A DNA stretch of 64,000 bases from an uncultured Chloroflexus sp. (GCF_937951745.1 NZ_CALFBQ010000071.1:1-64000); one strand, 5' to 3'. Positions 49,887-59,399 are shown, numbered from the stretch's first letter. Program-made: numbers and translations. The notes: generated by a model not told the origin, from the sequence alone.

Positions 49887-50462
49887 ATGTCGAACCCGGA
49901 AGAAGTCAAACCCGACACAACCACCACGACCGGCGATGACGCCGCTGCGACGACGCCAGATACGGCTACCGTCGAGACGCCGGACGATCCGGCAGCGGTG
50001 ATTGCCGATCTGCAAAACCGATTGGCACAGGCTGAGGCGCAGGCGGCTGAATATAAGGATCAGTGGATGCGGGCGGTGGCCGATTATCGCAATTTCAAGC
50101 GCCGCACCGACACCGAACGCGCCGAACTGATCCGCAACGCCGGCGCGGCGCTGATTCTTAAACTGCTGCCGGTGCTCGATGATTTCGAGCGCGCCATTGC
50201 CAACATTCCACCTGAGATCGCCAGCACGCCGTGGTGGCAGGGGACGCAACTGATTGCCCAGAAGTTGCGTACTATCCTCGAAAGCGAAGGCGTGAAGCCG
50301 ATCGAGGCGTTGGGGCAAGATTTTGACCCCAATCTGCACGAGGCTGTCATTTACGAAGAGGCGGAAGGGCAAGAGGGCAAGGTGATCGCCGAATTGCAGC
50401 GCGGCTACCTGCTGCACGATCGCGTGATCCGGCCTAGTATGGTCAAGGTCGGACGCGGATGA
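49887..50462 (+). CDS. grpE: Nucleotide exchange factor GrpE
   Basis: The product has 191 residues. The Thr/Asp-rich N-terminal tail (about 1-55) is disordered. A coiled coil (IADLQNRLAQAEAQAAEYKDQWMRAVADYRNFKRRTDTERAELI) and the C-terminal beta domain (PIEALGQDFDPNLHEAVIYEEAEGQEGKVIAELQRGYLLHDRVIRPSMVKV) are typical. GrpE speeds ADP release from DnaK. Of three possible starts (TTG 49866, ATG 49872, ATG 49887), the last has AGGA four bases upstream. It lies between hrcA and dnaK as in many bacteria. Confidence 0.96.
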   Translation: MSNPEEVKPDTTTTTGDDAAATTPDTATVETPDDPAAVIADLQNRLAQAEAQAAEYKDQWMRAVADYRNFKRRTDTERAELIRNAGAALILKLLPVLDDFERAIANIPPEIASTPWWQGTQLIAQKLRTILESEGVKPIEALGQDFDPNLHEAVIYEEAEGQEGKVIAELQRGYLLHDRVIRPSMVKVGRG

Positions 50463-50486
50463 TAGCGGTATAAGGCGGTACCTCCA

Positions 50487-50513
50487 TACGGGCGGGGTTG
50501 AACCCCGCCCGTA
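50487..50513. terminator. 27-base perfect hairpin between grpE and dnaK
   Basis: TACGGGCGGGGTT-G-AACCCCGCCCGTA, a 13-bp stem with a 1-base loop. No T-tract. It may attenuate, stabilise the 3' end of hrcA-grpE, or be a dispersed repeat (GTAGG/CCTAC-like family). Confidence 0.6.
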
Positions 50514-50612
50514 CACCCATCCGTACCAGCGGGGTTAAAACTCGCCGCTCCCTATGCCATAACGAGAATCACGATAACGGCCTGTGTCATCGCATATTGT
50601 AAAGGTTCTTTC

Positions 50613-52454
50613 ATGCCGAAGGTTATTGGGATTGATTTAGGCACAACCAACTCAGTGGTGGCAGTCGTCGAAGGCGGCGATGTGGTGGTTATCCCCAACG
50701 CCGAAGGCGCGCGCCTCACCCCCTCGGTGGTGGCGATCACGAAGTCGGGCGAACGGGTGGTCGGCCAAGTTGCTCGCCGGCAAGCCGTCACCAACCCCGA
50801 AAACACGGTCTTCTCGGTCAAGCGCTTTATCGGGCGCAAATTCACCGAGCCGTCAGTGCAGCGCGATAAAGATCTGGTACCGTACCAGCTCACCGCAGCG
50901 CCGAATGGTGATGTGCGGGTACTGATGGCAGGCCGCGAGTATGCCCCGCCGGAGATTTCGGCGATGGTGCTGCAAAAGCTCAAGGCTGATGCTGAAGCCT
51001 ATCTGGGCGAGCCGGTCACGCAGGCAGTGATTACGGTGCCGGCCTATTTTAACGATAGCCAACGGCAGGCCACCAAAGATGCCGGCAAGATCGCCGGCCT
51101 TGAAGTGTTGCGCATCGTCAATGAGCCGACTGCCAGCGCGCTGGCCTACGGCCTTGACAAGAAGGGCAAAGATGAATTGGTGGTCGTCTATGATATGGGT
51201 GGCGGCACCTTTGATGTCAGCATTCTTGAGCTGAGCGAAGGGGTGGTCGAGGTTAAAGCGACCAGCGGCGACACCCATCTCGGCGGTGATGATTTCGATC
51301 AGCGAATTATCGATTGGCTGGCTGAGGAATTCAAGAAAGAATATGGCATTGATCTGCGTGATGATCGGGTAGCCCTGCAACGCTTGAAAGAGGCGGCTGA
51401 GAAGGCAAAGATGGAGCTCAGCTCGCTGATGCAGACTGAGATTAGTTTGCCCTTCATCACTGCCGATTCCAGCGGCCCCAAGCATCTCAGTGCAACGCTG
51501 ACCCGCGCTAAGCTCGAACAGCTCTGCGCCGATTTGATCGAGCGCAGTATGGGGCCGGTGCGGCAAGCCCTGCGCGATGCCGGTCTCCAACCGAGCCAGA
51601 TCGATGAGATTATTCTGGTTGGCGGCCAAACTCGGATGCCGGCCATTCAGGCGGCGGTACGCAACTTCTTTGGCAAAGAACCGAACCGCAGCGTCAACCC
51701 CGACGAGGTGGTCGCAATTGGGGCGGCCATCCAAGCCGGCGTGCTTGGCGGCGAGGTGAAGGATGTGTTGCTGCTCGATGTGACGCCGTTGACGCTCGGC
51801 ATCGAGACGCTCGGCGGCGTGATGACGCCGATTATCGAGCGCAATACCACCATTCCCACCCGCAAGAGCCAAGTCTTTTCGACCGCTAGCGATAATCAGA
51901 GCAGCGTCGAGATTCACGTCTTGCAGGGTGAGCGGGCCGAAGCGCGCTACAACAAGAGCCTTGGCCGCTTCGAGCTAGCGGGCATTCCACCGGCGCCGCG
52001 CGGTGTGCCGCAAATTGAGGTAACGTTCGATATTGACGCTAATGGCATCGTGAGCGTGAGCGCGCGCGATAAGGCCACCGGCAAAGAACAGCGCATCACG
52101 ATTACCGCTTCGTCGGGCCTCTCGCAAGACGAGATCGCGCAGATGGTGCGCGACGCCGAGCTGCACGCCGAGGAAGATCGCCAGCGGCGCGCGTTGATCG
52201 CAGCCCGCAATCAGGCCGACAGCGTGTTGTACGCTGCCGAAAAAGCGCTGCGTGAAGCTGGCGAAAATCTTGACCCGACGCTCCGCAGCAATGTGGAAGA
52301 GAAGGCGACGGCCCTGCGCAGCGTGCTCGCTGACGACGACGAGCAGGTGATTCGCAATCGGATTGCTGAATTGGCGGTTGCATTGCAACATGTGACAGCC
52401 GCCGCACCCAATGGCGCTGCCGGCGTCGTTGATGGCGAAAAGGTCGAAGAGTAG
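50613..52454 (+). CDS. dnaK: Chaperone DnaK (Hsp70)
   Basis: The product has 613 residues. The ATPase domain starts with [19 protein letters not shown] and contains the phosphate-2 motif [14 protein letters not shown] and [11 protein letters not shown]. The substrate-binding domain ([56 protein letters not shown]) and a helical lid of moderate length follow; the acidic C-terminal tail is short. DnaK binds hydrophobic segments of unfolded proteins in an ATP-controlled cycle with DnaJ and GrpE. GGTTCTTTC precedes the ATG, so its Shine-Dalgarno sequence is weak. dnaJ begins 64 bases after the stop. Confidence 0.98.
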   Translation: MPKVIGIDLGTTNSVVAVVEGGDVVVIPNAEGARLTPSVVAITKSGERVVGQVARRQAVTNPENTVFSVKRFIGRKFTEPSVQRDKDLVPYQLTAAPNGDVRVLMAGREYAPPEISAMVLQKLKADAEAYLGEPVTQAVITVPAYFNDSQRQATKDAGKIAGLEVLRIVNEPTASALAYGLDKKGKDELVVVYDMGGGTFDVSILELSEGVVEVKATSGDTHLGGDDFDQRIIDWLAEEFKKEYGIDLRDDRVALQRLKEAAEKAKMELSSLMQTEISLPFITADSSGPKHLSATLTRAKLEQLCADLIERSMGPVRQALRDAGLQPSQIDEIILVGGQTRMPAIQAAVRNFFGKEPNRSVNPDEVVAIGAAIQAGVLGGEVKDVLLLDVTPLTLGIETLGGVMTPIIERNTTIPTRKSQVFSTASDNQSSVEIHVLQGERAEARYNKSLGRFELAGIPPAPRGVPQIEVTFDIDANGIVSVSARDKATGKEQRITITASSGLSQDEIAQMVRDAELHAEEDRQRRALIAARNQADSVLYAAEKALREAGENLDPTLRSNVEEKATALRSVLADDDEQVIRNRIAELAVALQHVTAAAPNGAAGVVDGEKVEE

Positions 52455-52517
52455 GTCCGATGGCGGGCCGGTACGCATCGGGATACCGGCCGGCAGCGTG
52501 CGTAACGAGGAAACCGT

Positions 52518-53636
52518 ATGACAGCGGGAGCCAAACGTGACTATTACGAGGTGCTCGGGGTGAGTCGCAGTGCGACGCCCGACGAGATCAAGAAGGCATT
52601 TCGCCGGCTAGCCCGCCAGTACCACCCCGATGTCAATAAATCGCCTGAGGCTGAGGCGAAATTTAAAGAGATTAACGAAGCCTACGAGGTGCTGTCTGAC
52701 GAGCAGAAGCGGGCGATGTACGACCGCTTCGGCCACAACCCGCCCGGTTTCGGCGGCATAGGTGGCGATCCATTTGGTGGCGTTGATCCATTCAGCTCGA
52801 TCTTCGACGCCTTTTTCGGAGGGGCTAGTGCGGGACGCAGCACCCGCGGGCCATTGCGCGGCGCCGATCTGCGCTACACGCTGCGCCTGACCTTTGAAGA
52901 AGCGGTGTTCGGTGCCGAAAAGGAGATCGAGTTTCGCCGATTGGAAACCTGCGCCGCGTGCCATGGTTCCGGCGCCGAACCGGGCACCGAGCCGGCGCGC
53001 TGCCCGCGCTGCGGCGGCACCGGCGAGATCCGCCAGCGTGCGCCGATTTTCAATATGGTGACGGTGACGACATGCGACACCTGTGGCGGCACTGGCTACG
53101 TCATTCCCATCCCCTGCCGTGAATGCCGCGGCGAGGGGCGCGTGCGCAAGAATCGCAAGATTACGGTGCGGGTCCCTGCCGGCGTCGATGGCTCGCAACA
53201 GATCCGGATCAGCGGCGAGGGTGAAGCCGGGCCGCGCGGCGGGCCGCCCGGCAATCTCTACGTGGCGCTCGATATTCAACCGCATCCGATCTTCGAACGC
53301 GATGGCAATGATATTATCTTGCCGTTGACGATCAACGTCGCCCAAGCGGCACTGGGCAGCGAAGTTAGTGTTCCCACCCTCGAAGGCATCGAGAAGTTGC
53401 GCCTGCCGCCCGGCACCCAGCACGGCCAGACCTTCCGCATACGCGGTAAGGGGGTGCCTTTCCTGCGCCAACAGGGTCGCGGCGATCTGATCGTGGTCAT
53501 CCGAATCGAAGTACCAACCAAACTTACCGATCAGCAGCGCCGACTGTTCCAAGAACTGGCGCAAACTTTTGCGCACGATGGCGACCAAGGTGATAAGGGG
53601 TTGTTCGGCCATATCAAAGACGCGCTAGGGTTGTAG
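52518..53636 (+). CDS. dnaJ: Chaperone DnaJ (class I Hsp40)
   Basis: The product has 372 residues. The J domain ([65 protein letters not shown]) carries the HPD motif. A Gly/Phe-rich stretch ([25 protein letters not shown]) follows. The zinc domain has four CxxCxGxG-type repeats: [24 protein letters not shown] and CRECRGEG. The C-terminal substrate domain is complete. The ATG has GAGGAAACC upstream. Confidence 0.98.
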   Translation: MTAGAKRDYYEVLGVSRSATPDEIKKAFRRLARQYHPDVNKSPEAEAKFKEINEAYEVLSDEQKRAMYDRFGHNPPGFGGIGGDPFGGVDPFSSIFDAFFGGASAGRSTRGPLRGADLRYTLRLTFEEAVFGAEKEIEFRRLETCAACHGSGAEPGTEPARCPRCGGTGEIRQRAPIFNMVTVTTCDTCGGTGYVIPIPCRECRGEGRVRKNRKITVRVPAGVDGSQQIRISGEGEAGPRGGPPGNLYVALDIQPHPIFERDGNDIILPLTINVAQAALGSEVSVPTLEGIEKLRLPPGTQHGQTFRIRGKGVPFLRQQGRGDLIVVIRIEVPTKLTDQQRRLFQELAQTFAHDGDQGDKGLFGHIKDALGL

Positions 53637-53694
53637 CCGGATGGAAACAACCCACGCCCTGTTGCGGCCATATGTAACAGCGAGTGAGTAGATT

Positions 53695-54453
53695 ATGACG
53701 ACCGAGTTGCTCTATGGGCGCAACGCGGTGCGCGAGGCTCTCCGCGCTCGCCGCCGCGCGTTGCGCCGTTTAGTTATCTCGCGCAGCGTGCAAGAGAGCG
53801 GCATTATCGCTGATATTATCCGGCTGGCCGAACAGGCCAGCGTGCCGGTAGAGCGGATCGAACGGCAGGCGCTCGACCGCCAGTTGCGTGACGCCAACCA
53901 TCAGGGGGTGATGCTCGAAACCGGCCCCTATCCATATGTCGAGATCGACGAATGCCTGCAAGCAGCGGCTGACCGGCGTGAGCCTGCGCTCCTCTTGTTA
54001 CTTGATCATCTGCAAGACCCGCAAAACATCGGCACCCTGTTGCGTACCGCCGAAGCAGTCGGCTGCCATGGCGTTGTCATTCCGGGCCGGCGCGCCGCCG
54101 AAATTACGCCGGCAGTGGTCAATGCTAGCAGTGGCGCAGTCGAGCATCTGCGAGTGGCGATGGTGACTAATTTGGCCCAAACGATCGAAGATTTGCAACG
54201 CACCGGTATTTGGGTGGTTGGGCTTGAGCAAGATGAAGCGGCCCAAGATATCGACACAGTCGATCTTGATCTGCCGCTAGCCCTCGTGATCGGTGCTGAA
54301 GGAACGGGCATAGCCCGCTTGGTGCGTGAACGGTGCGATTTTCTCGTGCGGTTGCCGATCGTTGGGCAAGTGGGATCGCTCAACGCTGCCGTGGCTGGCA
54401 GCATTGCTATTTACCACGCATGGCGGCAGCGCTTCCGTTCGGTGGCGGAATAA
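53695..54453 (+). CDS. rlmB: SpoU-type 2'-O-ribose rRNA methyltransferase (RlmB-like)
   Basis: The product has 252 residues. The N-terminal L30e-like substrate-binding domain (LLYGRNAVREALRARRRALRRLVISRS) precedes the SPOUT knot: LLLLDHLQDPQNIGTLLRTAEAVGCHGVVIP (motif 1), LALVIGAEGTGIARLVRERCDFLVRLPIVGQVGSLNAAVAGSIAIYHAW (motifs 2 and 3 that bind S-adenosylmethionine). The set matches RlmB, which methylates G2251 of 23S rRNA, though tRNA- or other rRNA-specific relatives cannot be excluded. It follows dnaJ by 58 bases and may be in the heat-shock transcript. A short stem (TGCCA-ATGA-TGGCA) lies right behind the stop. Confidence 0.92.
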   Translation: MTTELLYGRNAVREALRARRRALRRLVISRSVQESGIIADIIRLAEQASVPVERIERQALDRQLRDANHQGVMLETGPYPYVEIDECLQAAADRREPALLLLLDHLQDPQNIGTLLRTAEAVGCHGVVIPGRRAAEITPAVVNASSGAVEHLRVAMVTNLAQTIEDLQRTGIWVVGLEQDEAAQDIDTVDLDLPLALVIGAEGTGIARLVRERCDFLVRLPIVGQVGSLNAAVAGSIAIYHAWRQRFRSVAE

Positions 54454-54500
54454 CCTTGCCAATGATGGCAGGAGCCGGTTGACGTGGACTTGATTTCTAC

Positions 54501-54529
54501 TTGAAGCCTCGCCGAGCCTGCGCTAGAAT
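54501..54529 (+). promoter_or_regulatory. Promoter for the small membrane protein
   Basis: TTGAAG (54501-54506), 17 bases, TAGAAT (54524-54529), 26 bases before the ATG. Confidence 0.55.
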
Positions 54530-54555
54530 ACAGTGCGGCAGAGCAAGGAGGAACT

Positions 54556-54708
54556 ATGCGTTGGGTAACACTGGTAGCGTTGTTGGCAGCTCTTGGCTAT
54601 ATCGTCTTCTTGCAGCGAAAGTTGGCCGTCGCCGAGCGGCGCGGTGATATGTACCGTGATATTGCTAGCCGGCTGGAATTGCGTGTGGCCGAACTGACGG
54701 CACGCTAA
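54556..54708 (+). CDS. Small single-pass membrane protein, 50 residues
   Basis: The product is MRWVTLVALLAALGYIVFLQ, then KLAVAERRGDMYRDIASRLELRVAELTAR: an N-terminal membrane helix and a charged, probably coiled-coil cytoplasmic tail. AAGGAGGAACT, a full-strength ribosome site, precedes the ATG, and a plausible promoter lies upstream. The acetyltransferase gene starts 14 bases later. Function unknown. The strong translation signal and good codon use support it as a real gene. Confidence 0.75.
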   Translation: MRWVTLVALLAALGYIVFLQRKLAVAERRGDMYRDIASRLELRVAELTAR

Positions 54709-54721
54709 GCAGGCGTAGGCA

Positions 54722-55372
54722 ATGTACGCCGTCGCGACTCCTCCAATTGGCGTGCCTGCCGATAATGTAGTGATTCGACCGGCCCGCCTGAGTGATATTG
54801 AAGCAATCGTCGCCCTCCACCGCGAAGCTTTTGCTGACACGTTCGGCGCAGCGTTTGGCCCACGCGATCGGGAACGTGGCGCGCAAGCGTTGGCAACCGG
54901 CTGGCGGCGGCAAGGGCCAGCGGCGTTGCGCGGCATGCTGGTAGCAGAGTACGCTAGCCAACTCATCGGCACGACCAGCTTGCGCACCCGTGATATGATC
55001 GGCGATGGCGGGGGGGTTGCCGAGGCGGCTTTTTTTGAGATATTAGGCGTCTGGGGGGCGTTGCGTTCCCTCTTTGCCCTTTCGCTGCTCGATCATCAGA
55101 TCGAACGTGGTGAAGGGTTTATCGCCGATGTCGCCGTTGCCCCAGAATGGCGGCGACGCGGCATTGCACGCGCACTGCTGCAACGTGCCGAAAACGATGC
55201 TCGCGCCCTCGCCCTCGCCTATCTAGGGTTGTACGTGCGCGAGAGCAATCACGGCGCCCGCGCGCTCTATGAGCGGCTTGGCTTTCGGCCACTGTATATC
55301 CGCCGCTCCCTGTTCGCCCGGTTGTTCTTCGGTCAGGACGGTTGGATCTATATGCGAAAGGATCTGGCCTGA
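54722..55372 (+). CDS. GNAT-family N-acetyltransferase
   Basis: The product has 216 residues. VIRPARLSDIEAIVALHREAFADTFGA begins the fold. FIADVAVAPEWRRRGIARALLQRAENDARALALAYLGLYVRESNHGARALYERLGFRPLYI contains motifs A and B, with the RRRGIA acetyl-CoA-binding loop. An insert of about 30 residues (EILGVWGALRSLFALSLLDHQIERG) is hydrophobic and not typical, and may pack against the membrane or a partner. Substrate unknown. The gene closely follows the small membrane protein, so both are probably made together. The start has no strong Shine-Dalgarno sequence. Confidence 0.88.
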   Translation: MYAVATPPIGVPADNVVIRPARLSDIEAIVALHREAFADTFGAAFGPRDRERGAQALATGWRRQGPAALRGMLVAEYASQLIGTTSLRTRDMIGDGGGVAEAAFFEILGVWGALRSLFALSLLDHQIERGEGFIADVAVAPEWRRRGIARALLQRAENDARALALAYLGLYVRESNHGARALYERLGFRPLYIRRSLFARLFFGQDGWIYMRKDLA

Positions 55373-55416
55373 TCGAGAGGAGATACAGCTTGAAGATCAA
55401 TGAAGAGGGGAAGACA

Positions 55417-56682
55417 ATGACGTCTCACCAGATCAACCCGTTTTACGTCGCGCAACAGCAGTTCGATCAGGCTGCCGATATGTTGCACCTGCCCGATGAT
55501 GTGCGGGCGATTCTGCGCGTGCCCCAACGCGAATTGACGGTCAATTTTCCAGTCCAGATGGACGACGGCTCGACCCGCGTCTTTACCGGTTATCGGGTGC
55601 AGCACAATCTCAGCCGGGGGCCGGTAAAAGGCGGCATCCGTTATCATCCTAGCGTTGACATTGATGAAGTGCGCGCGCTGGCGATGTGGATGACATGGAA
55701 GTGTGCGCTGGTCAATATTCCCTACGGCGGCGCGAAGGGTGGTGTGATCGTCGATCCCAAGCAGCTCTCGCCGGGTGAGCTTGAACGGCTGACGAGGCGC
55801 TTCGCCACCGAAATTAGCATCCTGCTTGGCCCCGAAAAGGATATTCCGGCGCCCGATGTCGGCACAAATGCCCAGACCATGGCGTGGATTATGGATACGA
55901 TCTCGATGCACCGCGGCTATACGGTGCCGGCGGTGATCACCGGTAAACCGGTGAATGTCGGTGGATCGCTGGGCCGCGTCGAGGCGACCGGACGCGGGGT
56001 GATGCTGATGGTGCGCGAGATGGTGCGCAAGCTCAATTGGCCGCTGGCGGGGTTGCGCGTCGTCGTGCAAGGGTTCGGCAATGTCGGCAGCACGGCGGCG
56101 TATCTGCTCCATCAGCTCGGTTGCACGATCATTGGTGTGGCTGATGCGTCAGGCGGCTATTACTGCGCACATGGGCTTGATATTCCGGCTATGCGTGCCT
56201 ACGTTGACCGCCATCCGTTCCACTTGCTGGAAGGCTACAATGCACCCGGTGTTGAACGGATCAGCGGCAGTGAGTTGTTGGAACTTCAATGTGATGTCTT
56301 GATCCCGGCAGCGTTGGAAAATCAGCTCACTGGCGCGAACGCAGAACACATCCGCGCCAAGCTGATTGTCGAAGGCGCCAACGGGCCAACCACACCGGAA
56401 GCGGATGCGATTCTGGGTGAACGCGGCATTATCATCGTGCCTGATATTCTGGCCAACGCCGGCGGTGTGATCGTCTCGTACTTTGAATGGGTGCAGGGCC
56501 TGCAAGAGTTTTTCTGGGACGAACAAGACATCAACGAGAAGCTGGAACGAATTATCGTCGGCGCCTTCCAGCAGGTGACAACTATGGCCGAACAGCGCCG
56601 GATCCCGCTGCGCCTTGCAGCCTATCTGCTTGCTGTGCAGCGAGTGGCCGATGCGAATATGACCCGTGGGGTGTATCCGTGA
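55417..56682 (+). CDS. gdhA: Glutamate dehydrogenase
   Basis: The product has 421 residues, the hexameric GDH size. The substrate-binding part has SRGPVKGGIRYHPSVDIDEVRALAMWMTWKCALVNIPYGGAKGGV; its last Lys is the glutamate/leucine dehydrogenase family's catalytic residue. The Rossmann fold follows with VVQGFGNVGSTAAYLLHQLG, then VEGANGPTTPEAD and ILANAGGVIVSYFEWVQGLQ. It interconverts glutamate with 2-oxoglutarate and ammonia. Cofactor choice is not certain from sequence. ATG 55417 has GAGGGG seven bases upstream; an in-frame extension to 55342 overlaps the previous gene and is unlikely. The lone receiver gene follows after about 107 bases. Confidence 0.96.
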   Translation: MTSHQINPFYVAQQQFDQAADMLHLPDDVRAILRVPQRELTVNFPVQMDDGSTRVFTGYRVQHNLSRGPVKGGIRYHPSVDIDEVRALAMWMTWKCALVNIPYGGAKGGVIVDPKQLSPGELERLTRRFATEISILLGPEKDIPAPDVGTNAQTMAWIMDTISMHRGYTVPAVITGKPVNVGGSLGRVEATGRGVMLMVREMVRKLNWPLAGLRVVVQGFGNVGSTAAYLLHQLGCTIIGVADASGGYYCAHGLDIPAMRAYVDRHPFHLLEGYNAPGVERISGSELLELQCDVLIPAALENQLTGANAEHIRAKLIVEGANGPTTPEADAILGERGIIIVPDILANAGGVIVSYFEWVQGLQEFFWDEQDINEKLERIIVGAFQQVTTMAEQRRIPLRLAAYLLAVQRVADANMTRGVYP

Positions 56683-56789
56683 TGAATGCTAAGCCGCTAC
56701 AATGTTAAGCAAAGACCGGCTGGCGCGTAAGGTTGTTGCCAACGCCGCTGAACATCGTGGCGGTTTGTGCTGATTGCGCAGGAGACCGT

Positions 56790-57158
56790 ATGCAGATTGT
56801 GGTCGTTGAGGATAATCCACTGATGCAACAATTGTTTGCGATCTTCCTGCGCGGGCAGGGCTTTGAGGTAACGGTCGCCGCCACCGGTGCGGCCGCATTG
56901 GCCGCGCCGGTCTCATCACCAGCCCTTTTTCTCATCGATCTGCGCTTGCCCGATTGTGATGGGGTTGATCTCTTGCACCAATTGCGCACCCACCCTGAGC
57001 TGCGCCACTGTCCGGCCATTGCGCTTAGCGGCCTTGGCGAAAGCGATCGGCGCACGGCGCTCGCTGCCGGTTTCGATCGCTTTCTCACCAAACCGACCGA
57101 TCTCGATGAATTGATCCTGACGATTACCGAGTTGTTGGGCGGCGCGCCAGATCGTTAG
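56790..57158 (+). CDS. Single-domain response regulator (CheY-like)
   Basis: A 122-residue receiver domain with no output. Acidic pair in IVVVEDNP, phosphoacceptor in LFLIDLRLPDCDGVDL, Ser/Thr switch in ALSGLGES and Lys in FLTKPTD. It probably signals by protein contact or acts as a phosphate sink. GGAG lies five bases before the ATG. No kinase gene is adjacent; the hybrid kinases elsewhere in the window are possible partners, but nothing here ties them. Confidence 0.93.
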   Translation: MQIVVVEDNPLMQQLFAIFLRGQGFEVTVAATGAAALAAPVSSPALFLIDLRLPDCDGVDLLHQLRTHPELRHCPAIALSGLGESDRRTALAAGFDRFLTKPTDLDELILTITELLGGAPDR

Positions 57159-57181
57159 GCTGCGCCGCAGTAGGAGTGATG

Positions 57182-57868
57182 ATGAAGCGGTTAGTGTTGT
57201 GGGATGTTGATGGCACCTTGCTCTCGACCGACGGGATCGCCGCTAACGCGATGCGCACCGCGCTGCGGCAGTTGGTTGGGCCAGAGGTTCGGATCGAGCG
57301 CACCTCGTATGCTGGCAAGACCGATTGGCAAATTGTGCGCGATAGTCTGCCTTCGTTGGATGAAGCAACTATTCAAGCCCGGTTGCGCGAGTTTATCGCT
57401 CTGTACGTCGCCGAACTCACCGCGCAACGCGAGGCGCTGATCGCGCGTTCGACCGTCTTTGCCGGCGTGATGGCCGCATTAAGCGCGCTGACCGACTATG
57501 CGTACCAAGCCCCGCTCACCGGCAATGTCGCCGCCGCGGCCCGGATCAAACTCGAATGCACCGGTCTGTTACCGTGGCTCGATGTCGAAGCCGGCGCGTA
57601 TGGCGATGACCACTTCGACCGGCTGGCCTTACCGCCCATTGCAGCCCGCCGCGCCGAATCCCGTTATCGACGCGCTTTTACCCCCGCTGAAGTAGTGATT
57701 ATCGGCGATACGCCGCGCGACATCGCCTGCGGCAAAGCTTTCGGCGCGCGCACGGTCGCTGTTGCCACCGGCCCCTTCTCGTTGGCCGAATTGGCCGATC
57801 ACCGTCCTGATTCGCTCTTGCCCGATCTGAGCAATACTGATGCTGTGCTGGCGGCAGTGTTGGGCTAA
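57182..57868 (+). CDS. HAD-superfamily hydrolase (phosphoglycolate phosphatase-like)
   Basis: The product has 228 residues. RLVLWDVDGTLLSTDGIAANAMRTAL holds motif I (DxDGT). A helical C1-type cap (about 20-85) is followed by PLTGNVAAAARIKLECTGL and the motif IV VVIGDTPRDIACGKAFGARTVAVATG. The cap layout fits the phosphoglycolate phosphatase group, but the substrate is not decidable. Three near-adjacent starts are possible (GTG 57176, ATG 57179, ATG 57182); the last has AGGAG five bases upstream. Confidence 0.9.
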   Translation: MKRLVLWDVDGTLLSTDGIAANAMRTALRQLVGPEVRIERTSYAGKTDWQIVRDSLPSLDEATIQARLREFIALYVAELTAQREALIARSTVFAGVMAALSALTDYAYQAPLTGNVAAAARIKLECTGLLPWLDVEAGAYGDDHFDRLALPPIAARRAESRYRRAFTPAEVVIIGDTPRDIACGKAFGARTVAVATGPFSLAELADHRPDSLLPDLSNTDAVLAAVLG

Positions 57869-57953
57869 GTGTATAGCGTTTGCGGCCAAAAACGAAGGGA
57901 GGGCGTTAATAGCAAACGTGCCCTCCCCTTCGCTGCGGACCGGCAATCACACC

Positions 57954-58211
57954 TTACAATGCGCGCGGCCCGCCATGGAGTTCCTCAACCAAATGCGCGC
58001 GCGCCTCAACCGTGGCCATCTGCGCCGAAGCGTAAATTGAAGCGGCGCGCATAATCTCCTTCGCCTGCTCTGCTGGCATGGCACGCACTTGCTCGAGCGT
58101 AAGCCCTTGGCTGCGCAAATACTCCTGAATGTAGGCTTGCTCGAGGTGTTCATAGCTTTCACGAGCACCGGTATCGGTCAATTCAGGATCTGTAGGGGGC
58201 GTCGTTGCCAT
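57954..58211 (-). CDS. Small hypothetical protein, 85 residues
   Basis: The product is soluble and mostly helical: ESYEHLEQAYIQEYLRSQGLTLEQVRAMPAEQAKEIMRAASIYASAQMATVEARAHLVEEL. GAGGAGGTGCGCT gives an excellent ribosome site for ATG 58211. No family is recognised. It is convergent with the HAD hydrolase gene and shares strand with trxB, whose stop is 140 bases upstream of its start. Confidence 0.75.
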   Translation of the reverse strand: MATTPPTDPELTDTGARESYEHLEQAYIQEYLRSQGLTLEQVRAMPAEQAKEIMRAASIYASAQMATVEARAHLVEELHGGPRAL

Positions 58212-58302
58212 AGCGCACCTCCTCGGTGTGGGTTGACGCTTTTACTATAACATACCGGTGCGCTTCGTTTAGAAAAAAGTTCACAACTATCTGTAAAGTA
58301 AG

Positions 58303-58335
58303 GGTGGGTTGGTAACGGCAGGTTTGCAACCCACC
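58303..58335 (-). terminator. Hairpin at the 3' end of trxB
   Basis: GGTGGGTTG (58303-58311) pairs with CAACCCACC (58327-58335) and is flanked by GTAAG and GCTAC. On the minus strand it reads GTAGCGG...CCCTTAC and belongs to the GTAGG/CCTAC hairpin family. Confidence 0.6.
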
Positions 58336-58351
58336 GCTACTGGCGACCTAC

Positions 58352-59311
58352 CTATGACGCCGTGGCGGTTGCAGTCGCCTTGGCGCGGGCATGCTCTTGC
58401 TCGGCAAGGTACCACGTCGCTTCCATTGCAGCGCGGCAACCATCACCGGCAGCGGTGATTGCCTGCCGGTAAACGTGATCGGCCACGTCGCCGGCGGCAA
58501 AAATGCCGGGGATATTGGTGCGGGTACGCCCGTCGGTCACAATATACCCGCCCTCATCGAGATCAAGGATACCGCGGAACAGCTCGGTGTTCGGCACGTG
58601 GCCGATGTACGGGAAGACACCATCAACCGGCAGCTCGCTGATCTCGCCGGTTTGCAGGTTGCGCAGCGTCACCGACTCGACCTTGTCGTTGCCGTTGATC
58701 GCCACGACCACCGAATTCCAAATGAAGCGCACCTTGGGGTTGCTGAAAGCGCGCTCTTGCAAGATCGGATCGGCGCGCAAGCTGTCGCGACGATGCACGA
58801 TGAATAACTCATCAACGTAGCGGGTGAGGAACAGACCCTCATCGAGCGCACTGTTGCCGCCGCCAACAACTACCACCTTCTTGCCGCGGAAGAAGAAGCC
58901 GTCACAAGTGGCGCAATAGCTGACGCCACGATTAGCCAGCTCTTCCTCGCCGGGCACACCCAGCTTGCGCGGCGACGCGCCGGTACTGACGATGATCGTA
59001 TCGGACGTGATGGTCTGGCCGCTGTCGGTATGAATCACGAAGGGACGTTGATCAACCTCAACCTTCGTTACCATCGTTTCCAGATACTGAGCGCCGAAAC
59101 GGGCAGCTTGCTTCTCCATCGCCTCGGCTAGCTCAAAGCCGCCAATGCCTTCGGGAAAGCCGGGGTAGTTCTCTACTTCGCTCGTGGTCGCAATCAGACC
59201 ACCGGGTTGCATCCCGCGAATCACCAGCGGCTCGAGGTTGGCGCGCGCTGCGTAGAGGGCAGCCGTCAGACCGGCTGGACCCGAACCGATGATAACAACT
59301 TTGTGATGCAT
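58352..59311 (-). CDS. trxB: Thioredoxin reductase
   Basis: The 319-residue product reduces thioredoxin with NADPH via FAD. KVVIIGSGPAGLTAALYAARANL is the FAD motif. CATC (in GVSYCATCDGFFFRGKK) is the redox disulfide. VVVVGGGNSALDEGLFLTRY is the NAD(P)H motif. The C-terminal FAD motif is GIFAAGDVADHVYRQAITAAGDGCRAA. The fold is complete; the usual NADPH-specific HRRD appears as HRRDSLR. ATG 59311 is preferred over an upstream frame from 59347, and GAGGAG stands ten bases upstream. A CsoR-like palindrome lies upstream (59432-59449). Confidence 0.97.
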   Translation of the reverse strand: MHHKVVIIGSGPAGLTAALYAARANLEPLVIRGMQPGGLIATTSEVENYPGFPEGIGGFELAEAMEKQAARFGAQYLETMVTKVEVDQRPFVIHTDSGQTITSDTIIVSTGASPRKLGVPGEEELANRGVSYCATCDGFFFRGKKVVVVGGGNSALDEGLFLTRYVDELFIVHRRDSLRADPILQERAFSNPKVRFIWNSVVVAINGNDKVESVTLRNLQTGEISELPVDGVFPYIGHVPNTELFRGILDLDEGGYIVTDGRTRTNIPGIFAAGDVADHVYRQAITAAGDGCRAAMEATWYLAEQEHARAKATATATAS

Positions 59312-59393
59312 AATGAATAATCTCCTCGCCTTTGCGTAATGACACACAGATCAAACTAGCGGCGCGACCAGCAGCGCGTCGCTCACAACAGGG

Positions 59394-59399
59394 AGTATA
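59394..59399 (-). promoter_or_regulatory. -10 box of trxB
   Basis: On the minus strand TATACT. The -35 region near 59416-59421 (GACAAA-like, 16 bases away) is weak, which fits a regulated promoter. The palindrome at 59432-59449 lies immediately upstream of the -35 region. Confidence 0.5.
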
